64,000 bases of DNA from Bacteroides rodentium JCM 16496 (GTDB lineage Bacteria > Bacteroidota > Bacteroidia > Bacteroidales > Bacteroidaceae), in NCBI RefSeq assembly GCF_000614125.1, contig NZ_BAKJ01000007.1:90131-154130 (forward strand), given 5' to 3'. Made by a program: the position numbers and the translations under genes. The notes under the pieces were generated by a model that saw only the letters and a program-made list of their open reading frames with translations, made no database searches and had not been told where the DNA came from. Positions 8,443 through 18,644 of this stretch are shown here, in pieces; the stretch's first letter is position 1, and each line of letters starts with the position of its first letter.

Positions 8443-8874
8443 TTAAAGTTTAATCATATCGTTGTCATCGAAAGTCCAATAAGGATTATAGGCTACCTCC
8501 CAATAATAATTATCGGGGTCGGCAAAATAGGCATGAAAGCCACCCCAAAAAACTTTTTGTGGCTCCTTGACGATATTGGCGCCGGCATTCCGTGCCGTCT
8601 CTATTGTTTTTATAACTTCAGCTTCGCTCTTTACGTTGTAGGCTAAAGTAATACCACAGAAGCCGTTACCGATTTTGGGAGGATTGCTTTCACTGATGTC
8701 TTGTGCCAGGAGTTCTAAAGGATACAACTCAAATTTCGTTCCTGTTGTATTGAAGAATATCACCTTCGGGCAGTCTTCTTTTTCTTCTGTCTGAAAGCCC
8801 AGTTCATCTCTGTAGAACTTGACAGACCGTTGCATGTCTCTGACTCCGAGAGCTATTACATTAATTCTGTTCAT
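8443..8874 (-). CDS. VOC family protein (glyoxalase/bleomycin-resistance fold)
   Basis: Small metal-binding-fold protein of 143 residues. The preferred start at 8874 gives [20 protein letters not shown], the canonical first beta strand of the VOC fold, and overlaps the end of phoH by 14 bp; the longer frame (to 8952) adds 26 unrelated basic residues. The second half ends [20 protein letters not shown], the usual closing motif with the metal-ligand Glu. The substrate is unknown. It is not specifically a drug-resistance protein. Confidence 0.85.
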   Translation of the reverse strand: MNRINVIALGVRDMQRSVKFYRDELGFQTEEKEDCPKVIFFNTTGTKFELYPLELLAQDISESNPPKIGNGFCGITLAYNVKSEAEVIKTIETARNAGANIVKEPQKVFWGGFHAYFADPDNYYWEVAYNPYWTFDDNDMIKL

Positions 8875-9856
8875 TGTGGTGATTCTTTTGATTATTAAGT
8901 TTCTCCCGTTCTGCTTTCGCTTCCTTGTCGAACTTCTCGTAGGCTTCCACAATCTGGGTTACCAATTTGTGCCGTACGATGTCTTTCTTGTTCAGCTCCA
9001 CGAAGCTGATGCCTTTTACGCCTTTCAGGATTTTCAGTGCCTGCACCAGACCGGAAGTCTGGGAAGAAGGCAAGTCAATCTGCGTCATGTCTCCCGTGAC
9101 AATCATCTTGGTGTTCATGCCCATGCGGGTGAGGAACATCTTGATTTGCTGGGTGGTCGTGTTCTGCGCTTCATCCAGAATGACAACGGCATCGTTCAGT
9201 GTGCGTCCGCGCATAAAGGCGAGGGGGGCAATCTGGATGATGTTCAGCTCCATGTACTCTTTCAGCTTGGCGGCAGGTATCATGTCCTGCAGGGCGTCAT
9301 AGAGTGGTTGCAGATACGGGTCTATCTTGTCCTTCATGTCGCCGGGCAGGAAACCGAGCTTTTCTCCGGCTTCTACGGCGGGGCGGCTGAGGATGATTTT
9401 CTTTATCTCCTTATTCTTTAGTGCCCGCACGGCAAGTGCGATGGCTGTATAGGTCTTTCCTGAACCGGCGGGACCGATGGCAAACAGCATGTCATTCTTG
9501 GCAAATGCCTCTACCAGCTTCAGCTGGTTCTCGCTGCGCGGGATAATCGGCTTTCCGGTTACGCTGAATACAATGACATTGCCCGATTTTTCCGCTTGCG
9601 GGGCATTGCCTTTGATGATGTCTATAATGACCTCTTCTTTCAAAGAGTTGTATTCGGCACAGTATTTCTCCAGCTTGGTGATGTTCTCCTCGAATGCACA
9701 CATTTCCTCCTCATCACCCAATACTTTGATGACATTGCCGCGGGCAACGATGCGAAGCTTGGGATACAAGGCCTTTATCAGCTGCATGTTGGCGTTGTTT
9801 ACGCCATAAAATATTACCGGGTCAATATCTTCAAGAACAATCAGTTTTTCTATCAT
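8861..9856 (-). CDS. phoH: PhoH family ATPase
   Basis: Cytoplasmic P-loop ATPase of 331 residues, related to RNA helicase domain I and often linked to RNA metabolism; the exact role is unsettled. An N-terminal domain (about 1-110) precedes the Walker A motif AIGPAGSGKTYTA (about 134-146) and Walker B VVILDEAQNTT (about 222-232), followed by MIVTGDMTQIDLP. The last ~20 residues are Lys/Asn rich. It heads the phoH-VOC-purC-ubiE-aroE run on the minus strand. Confidence 0.93.
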   Translation of the reverse strand: MIEKLIVLEDIDPVIFYGVNNANMQLIKALYPKLRIVARGNVIKVLGDEEEMCAFEENITKLEKYCAEYNSLKEEVIIDIIKGNAPQAEKSGNVIVFSVTGKPIIPRSENQLKLVEAFAKNDMLFAIGPAGSGKTYTAIALAVRALKNKEIKKIILSRPAVEAGEKLGFLPGDMKDKIDPYLQPLYDALQDMIPAAKLKEYMELNIIQIAPLAFMRGRTLNDAVVILDEAQNTTTQQIKMFLTRMGMNTKMIVTGDMTQIDLPSSQTSGLVQALKILKGVKGISFVELNKKDIVRHKLVTQIVEAYEKFDKEAKAEREKLNNQKNHHNEQN

Positions 9857-9865
9857 TGATATGTT

Positions 9866-10583
9866 TTAAAGTTCAATTCGTTCTTTTAGTGAAACGTTCT
9901 GCAAATGTAGTGAAACGTTTGGATACTTAAACAGTTCCATTGGGTATTTTTTTTGCAGTGGCTTCGGGTAGATTGTCGGTAATTGTTGCACGACGATGCC
10001 GTTTCCTTTTTTTGAGCATCCGATACGTTGTCGGTTCAGCGTCTGTTCCTTCATGTTGAAGATAATATTGGGGTCGAAGTGCTGCCCGTTGACGCGTGTC
10101 TCGAAGTGCAGATGCTCAGTAGAGGCGCGTCCGGTGCGTCCGGTCAGTGCGATGGGCTGTCCGGCTTTGACTGTGTCGCCACAATGTACAAGGTTTTTGA
10201 AGTTGTGGCTGTATATCGTTTCCAGTCCGAAGTCATGGCGTACGACGACGACATTGCCGTAGGCGCTATAAGGCTTGGACATCCGTACTACGCCGTTGAA
10301 GGCACTCCGTATGGTGTCTTTGGCGTAGGTCTTGATGTCTATGCCACTGTGGCGTCCCCGCCCCCGTCCGTAAGGAGATGACTTTTCCTCCAGGCAGGGG
10401 AAAGGAGTATTCCGTGTCCGGAATGTCCTCCAAAGGTAGCTCTATCAGTTCTCTTTGCGAAAACAGTCCCGGAGTGGCAACGCGGATATGGTTGGTTTCC
10501 ATGGTGGAAAAGACCGTTTTCTTCCCTTGTGCCGTGGCACCAAGGGCTATGAGCAGGAGAGGGACAAGAATACGGATTCTCAT
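9866..10583 (-). pseudogene. M23 metallopeptidase, frame broken near 10373-10379
   Basis: Secreted peptidoglycan endopeptidase of the LytM/M23 type. The first frame carries a signal peptide (MRIRILVPLLLIALGATAQG) and a linker; the second carries zinc-ligand HSGID and the closing HLHFETRVNG. The break is in ATCTCCTTACGG (coding sense). Two more C residues there would read VISPYGRGRGRHSGID, the family consensus, and give a 239-residue protein. A two-base loss from CCCC is therefore the likely cause, probably sequencing error. It lies 9 bp upstream of phoH and abuts the B3/B4 gene. Confidence 0.8.
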
Positions 10584-11249
10584 TTATTCAAAATATTGTA
10601 TAGTCCCACTGGTAGAGGAAGCATATTTCTCCAACAGTTCCAATATCATTTCGGCTGCTTCTTTCAGACCTTCCTGCCCGTTGTAGCCGTTGACAATGGC
10701 AAGGATATGGCGGGTTTCAAGTTTCATCTTGGTGCGTTCGTGGTCGCTGGTCGGGGTACCGATACCGCCTATACGGTCGCGGTAGACGGGCAGCCCTTCT
10801 ATGTTCAGCATGCCGCGGCCTATACCCTCGAACAATTCCTCGGCACGTCCTATGCCCAGCTCAAGGTCGCTTCCTTGTATCTCGTCGGCATCAAATCCGC
10901 CGATAGAGTGGCCCGTACGTAGGGAGACAAGGTTGATAAGGTCTACCAACGTATCTATCTGATAGAGTTCCAATCCGCGCAGCAGTCGTCGTCTCAGTGC
11001 TTCGGCCGAGGGACGGTAGCGGCTGGGGTCTTTGCCGCAACGTTTGTAGGCTTCGCGGGTGGCGGCAATGACGGGTTGGTACTTGATGCTGTCCGTGGTT
11101 TCACGGGCTCTTAGCTCTTGGGTGAAAGTTGCTATTTCCTGCCACAACCCTTCGCAATATGGGGTATTTGTCACTTCGGCAAATACGGCTGCACCGCGGA
11201 ATTCGGGGCAATTCTGCTTGATTTCTTTAGAAAGTGTGATATGATACAT
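10584..11249 (-). CDS. B3/B4 tRNA-binding domain protein
   Basis: Free-standing B3/B4 domain, the editing-domain fold found in the beta chain of phenylalanyl-tRNA synthetase. The 221-residue protein has the family segments RYRPSAEALRRRLLRG (about 98-113), LVDLINLVSLRTGHSIGGFD (about 122-141) and DHERTKMKLETRH. Such proteins may deacylate mischarged tRNA or bind amino acids; the substrate here is unknown. The start shares a base with the upstream laccase-domain gene, so expression is coupled. Confidence 0.8.
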   Translation of the reverse strand: MYHITLSKEIKQNCPEFRGAAVFAEVTNTPYCEGLWQEIATFTQELRARETTDSIKYQPVIAATREAYKRCGKDPSRYRPSAEALRRRLLRGLELYQIDTLVDLINLVSLRTGHSIGGFDADEIQGSDLELGIGRAEELFEGIGRGMLNIEGLPVYRDRIGGIGTPTSDHERTKMKLETRHILAIVNGYNGQEGLKEAAEMILELLEKYASSTSGTIQYFE

Positions 11250-12076
11250 TAATGCAATCCGTTTGAATGGGTTAACATGATTCCCGACAATATCCTTCCG
11301 GATTTGATACCCATCCGGCGTGCCGAGAAAAACTCTTCATATTGGGTAAAAGTACATATATTGGCTGTCTCCACTTGTGCGGAAGGTACTCCGAAGTCCA
11401 GCAGTTGCAGTCGGTTGGCAGCCCATAGGTCGATATGGTATTTGTGGGTGGCGGGTTTCCATTCGGAGATGTAATCCATCTGGAAACCGTTCTTGCGGAA
11501 TGCTTCATAGACTTCGTCGCCTACCTCGAAGGCGGAAAGGGAGATGCCGGGGCCGATGCAGGCTATCACTTCTTTGCCCTCTGTGCCATAGTGGGCACGC
11601 ATCTTGTCGAGTGTGTGGCCGAGGATGTAATTCACTGTGCCGCGCCATCCGGCATGAACGGCGGCTATCACGGCATTCTTCCGGTCGTAGAGCAGGATGG
11701 GAATGCAGTCTGCCGTAGAGATGCAGATGCAGCAGCCCGGTTCACGGGTTATCAGTGCATCAATGCCCTGCAACATGGAGTGGCGTTCTTCTGCTGTTGC
11801 TTGCAGATAAGTTCCGTCAATGACAAGTGCCTTTGTCCCGTGGGTCTGAAACGGGATGACCAGTTCTTGGGGACGTTGGGGCAGGGAAGAACATACTATT
11901 TCCTGGTTACGGCGCACAGCTTCGGCTTCGTCTCCCGTGTAGGGTGTGCAGTTGAGGGAGGCATAGTTGCCTTGGCTGCATCCACCGTGGCGGGTGGTTA
12001 CAAAACAAGAAATGCCGGGATATGAGGCAAGCAGCTCATATCCCAACATTTTCCTATCTTCTGTAAGAGGAATCAT
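11249..12076 (-). CDS. pgeF: Multicopper-polyphenol-oxidase-like (laccase-domain) protein
   Basis: 275-residue member of the YfiH/DUF152 family, zinc enzymes that act on purine nucleosides and, in E. coli, hydrolyse wrongly formed UDP-MurNAc peptides. The metal-site motifs are intact: PFQTHG (about 75-80), [11 protein letters not shown] with the Cys (about 120-130) and [11 protein letters not shown] with the His (about 136-146). The stop overlaps the B3/B4 start and the gene begins inside the end of obg, so obg, this gene and the B3/B4 gene form a tight run. Confidence 0.88.
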   Translation of the reverse strand: MIPLTEDRKMLGYELLASYPGISCFVTTRHGGCSQGNYASLNCTPYTGDEAEAVRRNQEIVCSSLPQRPQELVIPFQTHGTKALVIDGTYLQATAEERHSMLQGIDALITREPGCCICISTADCIPILLYDRKNAVIAAVHAGWRGTVNYILGHTLDKMRAHYGTEGKEVIACIGPGISLSAFEVGDEVYEAFRKNGFQMDYISEWKPATHKYHIDLWAANRLQLLDFGVPSAQVETANICTFTQYEEFFSARRMGIKSGRILSGIMLTHSNGLH

Positions 12077-13254
12077 TTTTTATCTTCCTCCCAATCTTCT
12101 TCGTATTCAAAGTCCTCAAGGTCCTCTATGTCCTCGTCGTCGTTGACGTATTCATAGCTGAGGTCCTCGTCCTCACCCTCTTCTTTCAATTCTTCCTGCA
12201 GGTGGCTGAGGTCTTTGGCGCGGTGGGCAATGCTGTTCACTTTACCTTCTATCTTATTGCTTTCCTTGTTCAGCTCTTCCCAAAGGATGTCTTTCAGCGT
12301 GGAGATGCCCATGCCTGCCACGGCAGAGATAAAGATATGAGGAATGCCTTCGGGCAGTGTCGGCTCTATCTCGTCCATCAGCTCTTGGTCCAGCATGTCG
12401 CATTTGGTGATGGCAAGCACGCGTTGCTTGTCCAGCATTTCGGGGTTGAAGGTACGGAGCTCGTTCAAGAGTATGTCGTACTCCTTGCGGATGTCGTCGC
12501 TGTCGGCAGGCACCATGAACAGCAACAGGGAGTTGCGCTCGATGTGTCGCAGGAAGCGCAATCCCAATCCTTTGCCCGCACTGGCTCCTTCGATGATGCC
12601 GGGAATGTCCGCCATCACAAACGATTTGCTGTCGCGATAGGACACGATGCCCAGATTGGGTTCCAGCGTTGTAAACGGATAATTGGCGATTTTGGGTTTC
12701 GCCGCAGAAACGGATGCCAGTAAAGTGGATTTTCCTGCATTGGGGAAACCTACCAGACCGACGTCTGCCAGCAGCTTCAGTTCCATGATTACCGTCAACT
12801 CCTGCATCGGTTCGCCCGGTTGTGCAAAGCGGGGAGCCTGGCGTGTGGCGGTTTTGAAGTGCCAGTTGCCCAGACCTCCGCGTCCGCCTTTCAGCAGGAT
12901 GACTTCTTGTTCGTGCTCGGTGACGTCGCAGATGTATTCACCCGTTTCGGCGTTGTACACCACCGTGCCGCAGGGCACTTCAATCACCTTGTCCGCTCCG
13001 TCTTTTCCGAAGCTCCGGTTCTTGGAGCCGGATTCTCCGTGTCCTGCCAGGATGTGGCGGTCGTACTTCAGATGGAGTAGCGTCCAGTAGTTACGGTTAC
13101 CCCGCAGGATGACATGGCCTCCTCGTCCTCCGTCACCTCCGTCGGGGCCTCCGTTGGGTATGTATTTCTCACGCCGCATATGCGTAGAACCTCGTCCGCC
13201 CTTTCCGGAGCGGCAATATATTTTTACGTAGTCAACAAAATTCGATTCAGCCAT
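12073..13254 (-). CDS. obg: GTPase Obg
   Basis: Essential ribosome-associated GTPase for 50S assembly and growth control. The 393-residue protein has the Gly-rich Obg fold (1-159), then the G domain: G1 [12 protein letters not shown] (about 165-176), G3 [12 protein letters not shown]4 AITKCDM. The C-terminus is a strongly acidic tail ([16 protein letters not shown] onward) ending EEDWEEDKK. It is followed by a 4-bp overlap with pgeF and preceded 14 bp upstream by adk. Confidence 0.97.
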   Translation of the reverse strand: MAESNFVDYVKIYCRSGKGGRGSTHMRREKYIPNGGPDGGDGGRGGHVILRGNRNYWTLLHLKYDRHILAGHGESGSKNRSFGKDGADKVIEVPCGTVVYNAETGEYICDVTEHEQEVILLKGGRGGLGNWHFKTATRQAPRFAQPGEPMQELTVIMELKLLADVGLVGFPNAGKSTLLASVSAAKPKIANYPFTTLEPNLGIVSYRDSKSFVMADIPGIIEGASAGKGLGLRFLRHIERNSLLLFMVPADSDDIRKEYDILLNELRTFNPEMLDKQRVLAITKCDMLDQELMDEIEPTLPEGIPHIFISAVAGMGISTLKDILWEELNKESNKIEGKVNSIAHRAKDLSHLQEELKEEGEDEDLSYEYVNDDEDIEDLEDFEYEEDWEEDKK

Positions 13255-13268
13255 ATTCTGTTTTATTG

Positions 13269-13841
13269 TTATTTCACTGCGTCAATAGCCTTGCAAACAT
13301 CGGCAAAGATTTCTTCCAATACGCCGAAGCCCTGGATGTGTTGGTATTTGCCGTCCTGCTTGTACCAGTCAATCAGCGGAGCTGTCTGTGAGTGGTAAAC
13401 CACCAGACGCTTCTTGATTGTCTCTTCATTGTCGTCTGCACGTCCTGATTCTTGTCCGCGCTTGATGAGGCGCTTCATCAGTTCTTCTTCGGGCACGTCG
13501 AGGTCGAGCATCACGCTGACTTCCTGTCCGCGTTCGGCGAGCATCTTCTTTAATGCTTCAGCCTGGGCGATTGTTCTGGGGAAGCCGTCGAAAATCACGC
13601 CTTTGCTATCCTTGAAGCTGTCGAATACGCTTGCCAGAATATCAATCATCAACTCATCGGGAATCAACTGGCCCTGGTCGATATAACCTTTAGCAGTCTT
13701 GCCCAGTTCTGTACCGTTTTTCATTTCAGCACGGAGCACGTCTCCGGTAGAGATATGGTTGATGCCATACTTTTCTACAATCTTTTCACTTTGTGTTCCC
13801 TTACCTGAACCGGGAGCACCAAAAATTACAATGTTCAACAT
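13269..13841 (-). CDS. adk: Adenylate kinase
   Basis: Interconverts AMP + ATP and 2 ADP. The 190-residue protein has the P-loop [10 protein letters not shown] (7-16), the AMP-binding [10 protein letters not shown] segment, [13 protein letters not shown] (about 83-95) and a short LID without the zinc Cys cluster. With hpt 42 bp upstream it forms a nucleotide-salvage pair, and obg follows. Confidence 0.97.
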   Translation of the reverse strand: MLNIVIFGAPGSGKGTQSEKIVEKYGINHISTGDVLRAEMKNGTELGKTAKGYIDQGQLIPDELMIDILASVFDSFKDSKGVIFDGFPRTIAQAEALKKMLAERGQEVSVMLDLDVPEEELMKRLIKRGQESGRADDNEETIKKRLVVYHSQTAPLIDWYKQDGKYQHIQGFGVLEEIFADVCKAIDAVK

Positions 13842-13883
13842 TTGCTTAGTTATTATTTAATGATTTACTATATTATGTCTGTA

Positions 13884-14420
13884 TCAGTCTACTACAGTAT
13901 AAATGTCGGGATAGTTGCGCCCGAAGCCGTCATAATCCAACCCGTAGCCCACGATGAAGTCGTTCGGAATATTCATGGCCACATATTCTATGTTTAAATA
14001 AACTTTCAGCTTATCAGGTTTCACCAGTAGGGAGGCAATATGAATCTCCCTGGGACCGCGAGTGCCGAGGGTGTCCAGTAAGCGTTGCATGGTGAGTCCC
14101 GTATCTACTATGTCCTCTACAATGACTACAGTACGGTCTGTGAGGTCTTCATTGATGCCTATTACTTCCTTAATTACCCCGGTAGAGGATACTCCTTGAT
14201 AAGATGCCAATTTGACAAACGAAATTTCGCAGGGAATCGTGATTCGTTTCAGCAAATCGGCGGTAAACATGAACGAACCGTTCAGTACGCTGAGGAATAG
14301 AGGATTCTTTCCTGCCAGGTCGCGGTTGATTTCGTTCGCTACACGGGTTACTTCTTTCAGTATGTCCTGCTCCTTGATGGAGACTGTGAACATCTTGTCT
14401 TTTATTTGTATGGTATCCAT
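13884..14420 (-). CDS. hpt: Hypoxanthine phosphoribosyltransferase
   Basis: Purine salvage: hypoxanthine or guanine plus PRPP gives IMP or GMP. The start at 14420 (MDTIQIKDKMFTV) gives 178 residues and is preferred over the Met ten codons upstream. The PRPP loop VVIVEDIVDTGLTMQ lies at about residues 95-109, and the flexible-loop Ser-Tyr segment is replaced by KLASYQG. The C-terminal FIVGYGLDYDGFGRN is the base-binding region typical of the family. Confidence 0.95.
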   Translation of the reverse strand: MDTIQIKDKMFTVSIKEQDILKEVTRVANEINRDLAGKNPLFLSVLNGSFMFTADLLKRITIPCEISFVKLASYQGVSSTGVIKEVIGINEDLTDRTVVIVEDIVDTGLTMQRLLDTLGTRGPREIHIASLLVKPDKLKVYLNIEYVAMNIPNDFIVGYGLDYDGFGRNYPDIYTVVD

Positions 14421-14461
14421 AGATGGGATGTTTTTAGAAAGTTGCCGCAAAAATACGATTT

Positions 14462-16000
14462 TTATTCCACTCCATGCATCATCTTCTGTAATTTCTTTGA
14501 GAGCAGGAAGAGGATAAGCGATGCCGTGGCAGACATGACGACGAACACCATGAAGAAATCATACATCGTCTCGATGCGATAGCCCAGTAGCGTCTTTACC
14601 TTTCCGGCTTCGGGGTAGAGCCCGCTTAGCGTACCTGCAAACTTATTGGCAGTGGCGGTGGAGAGGTACCATATCCCCATCATCAGCGAGGCGAAGCGGA
14701 TGGGCGTGAGCTTGTTCACCATGGAGAGCCCGATGGGCGAGAGGCAGATTTCGCCCATGGTATGGATGAAGTAGAGCCCCGTCAGCCAGATGAGACTCAC
14801 CTTGATGCCCGGCTGAACATCTTTCACCCCAAAGCAGATGACGAGATAGCCCAGTGAAAGCAGTAGCAGACCGATGGCTTGCTTGGTGGGCGAGGCGGGC
14901 TCCATGCCCCGTTTGCCCAGGGCGCCCCATACGCCCGGCATGATGGCGGCAAGTATCACCACAAAGAAGGGGTTGAAGGACTGAATCCAGGAGGCGGGCA
15001 TTTCCCACCCCAGGATGACGCGGTCGGTCTGCTCGGAGGCGAAAAGCGTGAGCGAGGCGCCTGCCTGCTCGTAGGCCGCCCAGAAGAAAATGACGAAGAA
15101 GGCGATGATGTAGATGACGAAGATGCGGTCGCGCTCCGTCTTGGTGAGCGAGCCTTCCAGCAGGATGCTGACAGGAAACACGATGCAGGCGGTGAAGATG
15201 CCGATGCTTATCCAGTCGCCCCCGAAGCACCAGTAGAAGAAACCGGCAAGCGCGATGGCGAGCAGGGCGAGCAGCAGGTAGTTGCGCGTGGTCTGTCCGT
15301 TGGCGTGGGCACTCTTCCGGGCGGTGTTGTCTGCCTGGGGCTGCTCTTTGCGGGCGTCGGGGATGATGCCGAGGGGCTTGCCGTCGGGGCCGATGAGGTA
15401 CTTGTTTTTCTGGGTTTCGAAGAGGACGACCGTCAGCACGGTGACGATGGCGGCAATGAGGAAGCCCCATCGGAAGTCGTGAGGGTTGCCCGTCTCGCCA
15501 AAGTAGCCGCAGACCAGCGGGGCGAGGAAGGAACCCACGTTGACACCCATATAGAAGATGGTGTAGGCGGAATCCAGTCGTTTGTCGCCCGGCTCGTAGA
15601 GCTGCCCCACCAGGGAGGAGACGGTGGGCTTGAAGCAGCCGTTGCCCAATATCAGGAAAGTCAGTCCGCCGTACATCAGCCAATGCGAAAGCTCACGCGC
15701 CTCCAGCATCGAGGCGCTGGCAAACATCAGGAACTGGCCGACTGCCATCATCATGGCCCCCCAGAAGACGGAACGGCGGATGCCCCAGTATTTGTCGGCG
15801 ATGTAGCCGCCGATGAGGGGTGTCAGGTACACCAGTCCGGTGTAGCTGCCGTAGATGGAGGCGGCGTGCTCCTTGTCGAAAAGAAGCGCCTGGGTGAGGA
15901 ACAGAATGAAGATGGCACGCATGCCGTAGTAGCTGAAACGCTCTGCCGTGCTGGTGGCGAAGATAAGGTAAAGACCTTTCGGGTGTCGGGATGTACTCAT
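14462..16000 (-). CDS. POT/PTR2 family proton-coupled peptide transporter
   Basis: Inner-membrane di/tripeptide-proton symporter, 512 residues from the start MSTSRHPKGLYLI at 16000; the frame is open 16 codons further up. The family signatures are present: TAERFSYYGMRA, the ExxER-type motif in helix 1 (about 17-28), and FYMGVNVGSFLAPLVCGYFGE (PTR2 signature 2, about 150-170). About 12-14 membrane helices are predicted with a charged cytoplasmic loop around residue 220. The middle of the gene is richer in G+C than its neighbours and holds long shadow frames on the other strand. Confidence 0.92.
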   Translation of the reverse strand: MSTSRHPKGLYLIFATSTAERFSYYGMRAIFILFLTQALLFDKEHAASIYGSYTGLVYLTPLIGGYIADKYWGIRRSVFWGAMMMAVGQFLMFASASMLEARELSHWLMYGGLTFLILGNGCFKPTVSSLVGQLYEPGDKRLDSAYTIFYMGVNVGSFLAPLVCGYFGETGNPHDFRWGFLIAAIVTVLTVVLFETQKNKYLIGPDGKPLGIIPDARKEQPQADNTARKSAHANGQTTRNYLLLALLAIALAGFFYWCFGGDWISIGIFTACIVFPVSILLEGSLTKTERDRIFVIYIIAFFVIFFWAAYEQAGASLTLFASEQTDRVILGWEMPASWIQSFNPFFVVILAAIMPGVWGALGKRGMEPASPTKQAIGLLLLSLGYLVICFGVKDVQPGIKVSLIWLTGLYFIHTMGEICLSPIGLSMVNKLTPIRFASLMMGIWYLSTATANKFAGTLSGLYPEAGKVKTLLGYRIETMYDFFMVFVVMSATASLILFLLSKKLQKMMHGVE

Positions 16001-16088
16001 TGGATATACTTTTATTGTTTTGGCTTTTATTATATGTTGAGGGTACAAAATTAGTCATTATTTTGCGTAAGTTAATGGGTATAATTAG

Positions 16089-16143
16089 AAACTTGCCGAC
16101 AAGCCTGTACAAACTTATCCGTAAGCCTACGCAAACTTAAAAC
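16089..16143. repeat. 11-bp unit tandem repeat A
   Basis: Five 11-bp units alternate as a 22-bp pair: AAACTTGCCGA, CAAGCCTGTAC, AAACTTATCCG, TAAGCCTACGC, AAACTTAAAAC. This array lies in the 367-bp gap between the peptide transporter and nnrE/D, followed by a second array and the nnr promoter. Confidence 0.65.
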
Positions 16144-16154
16144 AGAACTTGTGT

Positions 16155-16228
16155 TTCTGTAAATAAAGCTTTTATTTATAGAAATAGAGCTTTTGTTTCT
16201 AAGAATAAAGGCTTTGTTCTAAGAATCC
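16155..16228. repeat. 22-bp degenerate tandem repeat B
   Basis: About three and a half units near 22 bp, each with AGCTTT or GGCTTT followed by TTATAGAAAT or TTCTAAGAAT. The core repeats at 16167, 16188 and 16210. The period matches array A but the sequence differs. Confidence 0.55.
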
Positions 16229-16309
16229 TTTGCATTGAAGACGACTTTTCCTTACGGGGCAGATATTTTTTCCCCAGGGACAAAGCAATTTGATAAAAAA
16301 CGTCTTCTC

Positions 16310-16341
16310 TTTGTACAGTTGAAATCAAAGCCCTATCTTTG
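16310..16341 (+). promoter_or_regulatory. Promoter of nnrE/nnrD
   Basis: TTTG at 16310-16313, a 20-bp spacer and TATCTTTG at 16334-16341: a near-ideal Bacteroides promoter, 26 bp before the start codon. Confidence 0.75.
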
Positions 16342-16367
16342 CTCTACGATTTTAAGATAATCCTATT

Positions 16368-17889
16368 ATGAAGATATTTCCTACTGCAAGCATCAAGCAA
16401 CTGGATGCAGATACCATAGAGAATGAACCGATTGCTTCCATCGACCTGATGGAACGTGCCTCACGCGCATTGGCCCGTGCCATTGCCGAGCGTTGGGAGC
16501 CGGACACGCCGCTCACCGTTTTTGCCGGACCGGGGAACAACGGTGGCGATGCGCTTGCCCTGGCGCGACTGCTGGCCGGGAAGGGCTACCGGCTCGAGGT
16601 GTATCTCTTCAATACGAAAGGGACGCTTTCGCCGGACTGCGAGACGAACAAGGAGCGGCTGGCCGACGTGCCGGGCGTGGACTTCCACGAAGTGACCACC
16701 CAGTTTGTGCCTCCCGTGCTGACGGCGGACCATGTGGTGATAGACGGCCTCTTCGGCAGCGGTCTGAACAAGGCTCTGAGCGGCGGTTTTGCAGCCGTAG
16801 TGAAGTACATCAACGCCTCGCCCGCCACGGTGGTGTCCATCGACATCCCGTCGGGACTGATGGGTGAGGACAACACCTACAACGTACATACGAATATCGT
16901 CCGTGCCCATCTGACACTGAGCCTGCAACTGCCGAAACTGGCATTTCTCTTTGCCGAGAACGAGCCGTATGTGGGCGAATGGCAGTTGCTGGACATCGGG
17001 CTCAGTGAGGATGCCATCCATAACATGGAACGGACTTCCGCCTGTTGGAGCATGAAGATGTGTCTGCCCTGCTGAAGCCGCGCAGCCGGTTTGCCCATAA
17101 GGGGAACTTCGGCCGTGCACTGCTGATAGCCGGTTCGCAGGGGATGGCGGGAGCTTCGGTGCTGGCTGCACGCGCTTGTCTGCGTTCGGGGGTGGGACTG
17201 CTGACGGTGCATGTGCCGTTCTGCAACAACTTCATTGTGCAGACCTCCGTGCCCGAGGCCATGACGGAGCTGGACATCAGCGACACCTGCTTTGCCACCG
17301 CTACCGATACGGACGATTACCAGGCCGTGGCGATAGGCCCGGGACTGGGAAAGGCGGCTGAGACCGGGACGGCTCTGCTGGAGCAGATAGAGACATGCCA
17401 GACTCCGATGGTGGTGGATGCCGATGCCTTGAGTTTGCTGGGCGAAAAGCGCAACTATATAGGCGTCTGCCCAAAGGGAGTATTTTGACTCCGCATCCCA
17501 AGGAGCTGGAGCGTCTTGTGGGTAAATGCCAGAATTCGTACGAGCGCCTGATGAAGGCTCGCGAGCTGGCGAAGAGCGCCGGAGTGCACATTATCTTGAA
17601 AGGCGCTTATTCTGCTATTGTCACTCCTGCCGGGAAATGCTTTTTCAACCCTACCGGCAATCCGGGTATGGCGACGGGAGGCAGCGGTGATGTGCTGACG
17701 GGAGTGGTGCTTGCCTTGCTTGCCCAAGGCTATGAGCCGGAGAAGGCTGCCTGCTTGGCCACGTATGTGCACGGACTGGCGGGAGACATCGCCTGCAAGA
17801 AGCAGGGGGCAGTGGGGATGACGGCGGGGGATATAGCTACCTGCCTGCCGCTGGCGTGGAAGATGCTGGACGTGACGAGTGACAAGTAA
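16368..17889 (+). pseudogene. nnrE/nnrD: Bifunctional NAD(P)H-hydrate epimerase/dehydratase, two frame breaks
   Basis: Metabolite-repair enzyme for damaged NAD(P)HX. The N-terminal epimerase part (MKIFPTASIKQLDADTIENE, FAGPGNNGGDALALARLL) and the C-terminal ADP-dependent dehydratase part (IAGSQGMAGASVLAARA, GNPGMATGGSGDVLTG) are both complete. The frame shifts by one base at about 17028-17031 (AA should read AAA, restoring NMETDFRLLEHEDV) and at about 17462-17464 (GGC should read GGCC, restoring NYIGRLPKGS). Repaired length is 507 residues, normal for the family. Both breaks look like homopolymer errors. Confidence 0.85.
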
Positions 17890-17918
17890 CTCGTCACTTG
17901 TAGCTCGTCACTTATCAC
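17879..17918. terminator. Hairpin between nnrD and the DUF5715 gene
   Basis: GTGACGAGTGACAAGTAAC pairs with the following ACTTGTAGCTCGTCAC. It lies between two convergent genes and probably serves both. Confidence 0.5.
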
Positions 17919-18602
17919 TCACTTTTTTCTGGTCGTAATGTGGAAGCATCCTTGCTTCAACTCGTACTTGATGTAGCATTTGTCAGCTTTCCGCAGGTCG
18001 CGCAGCACTTCCGAAAGAACCAGTTTCAAAGTGTCTGCGCTGACATCCTGCAAAGGACGTCCATCCTCGTCTTCTATTTTCTGAAAGCGTTTCCAACTGA
18101 CATCGAATGTCGTTCCGTAAAAATGTGCCGAGTTTGGAGAAGCATTGCCGTTGCGGCGGCGCAGGCGTTTTACATCGTCCTGGGTGCGAAGTACGGAAGT
18201 CACAATTATCTTGTTTGGATTCAGTCCTTTGGCGGTCAGTGAATCAAGGAAGTTGTGTCCGATGGTGTCCAGTAGGCTGGCAGCGCCCGGAATGAGATAG
18301 GGGATGGAATGCGTCAGTGAATCTACGGCATAGAGCTCGTTCGTCGTGATAGGTTGCAGTTGCTCCTTCATTTTTTCTGCTTCCTCGCGGGAGGAAAGCA
18401 CACGTATGCCAATGGCTTGGGCTACATTGAGATGTTTCTCATTCAAGTCTCCGAACGAGCGTTTGTAGCTGACAACGCCCCGAATGTTGCGCGGTTCGTT
18501 CAACTTGAGCGACATGTCCTTCTTCTTGCAGCCGGCAAAGGTGAATGTAGCGGCGGCTGCGACAATTATCAGTATAGGTAGGATTCTGGAAGAATATCTC
18601 AT
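17919..18602 (-). CDS. DUF5715 family lipoprotein (M15-like peptidase fold)
   Basis: Envelope lipoprotein of 227 residues: a membrane segment ending in the lipobox FTFAGC (Cys at about 24). The second half carries SAHFYGTTFDVSW (about 166-178), which matches the SxHxxGxAxD zinc-site pattern of M15/LAS carboxypeptidases, and a closing CFHITT that fits the second His ligand. A role in peptidoglycan trimming is plausible but not shown. It is convergent with nnrD. Confidence 0.8.
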   Translation of the reverse strand: MRYSSRILPILIIVAAAATFTFAGCKKKDMSLKLNEPRNIRGVVSYKRSFGDLNEKHLNVAQAIGIRVLSSREEAEKMKEQLQPITTNELYAVDSLTHSIPYLIPGAASLLDTIGHNFLDSLTAKGLNPNKIIVTSVLRTQDDVKRLRRRNGNASPNSAHFYGTTFDVSWKRFQKIEDEDGRPLQDVSADTLKLVLSEVLRDLRKADKCYIKYELKQGCFHITTRKK

Positions 18603-18644
18603 CTTATAAATGTACTATGTCTGTTTATAAATATACTATGTCTG

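Noticed and set aside
10266..10583. Programmed frameshift or phase variation in the M23 peptidase gene
   Set aside because: There is no slippery heptamer, and the site is a short C run like the other breaks in this window, so an error in the sequence is simpler.
14879..16054. A 391-codon open frame antisense to the peptide transporter gene
   Set aside because: Its composition (runs of Gly, Glu, Asp, His) is that of the complement of membrane-protein codons, and the minus-strand frame has clear POT-family signatures.
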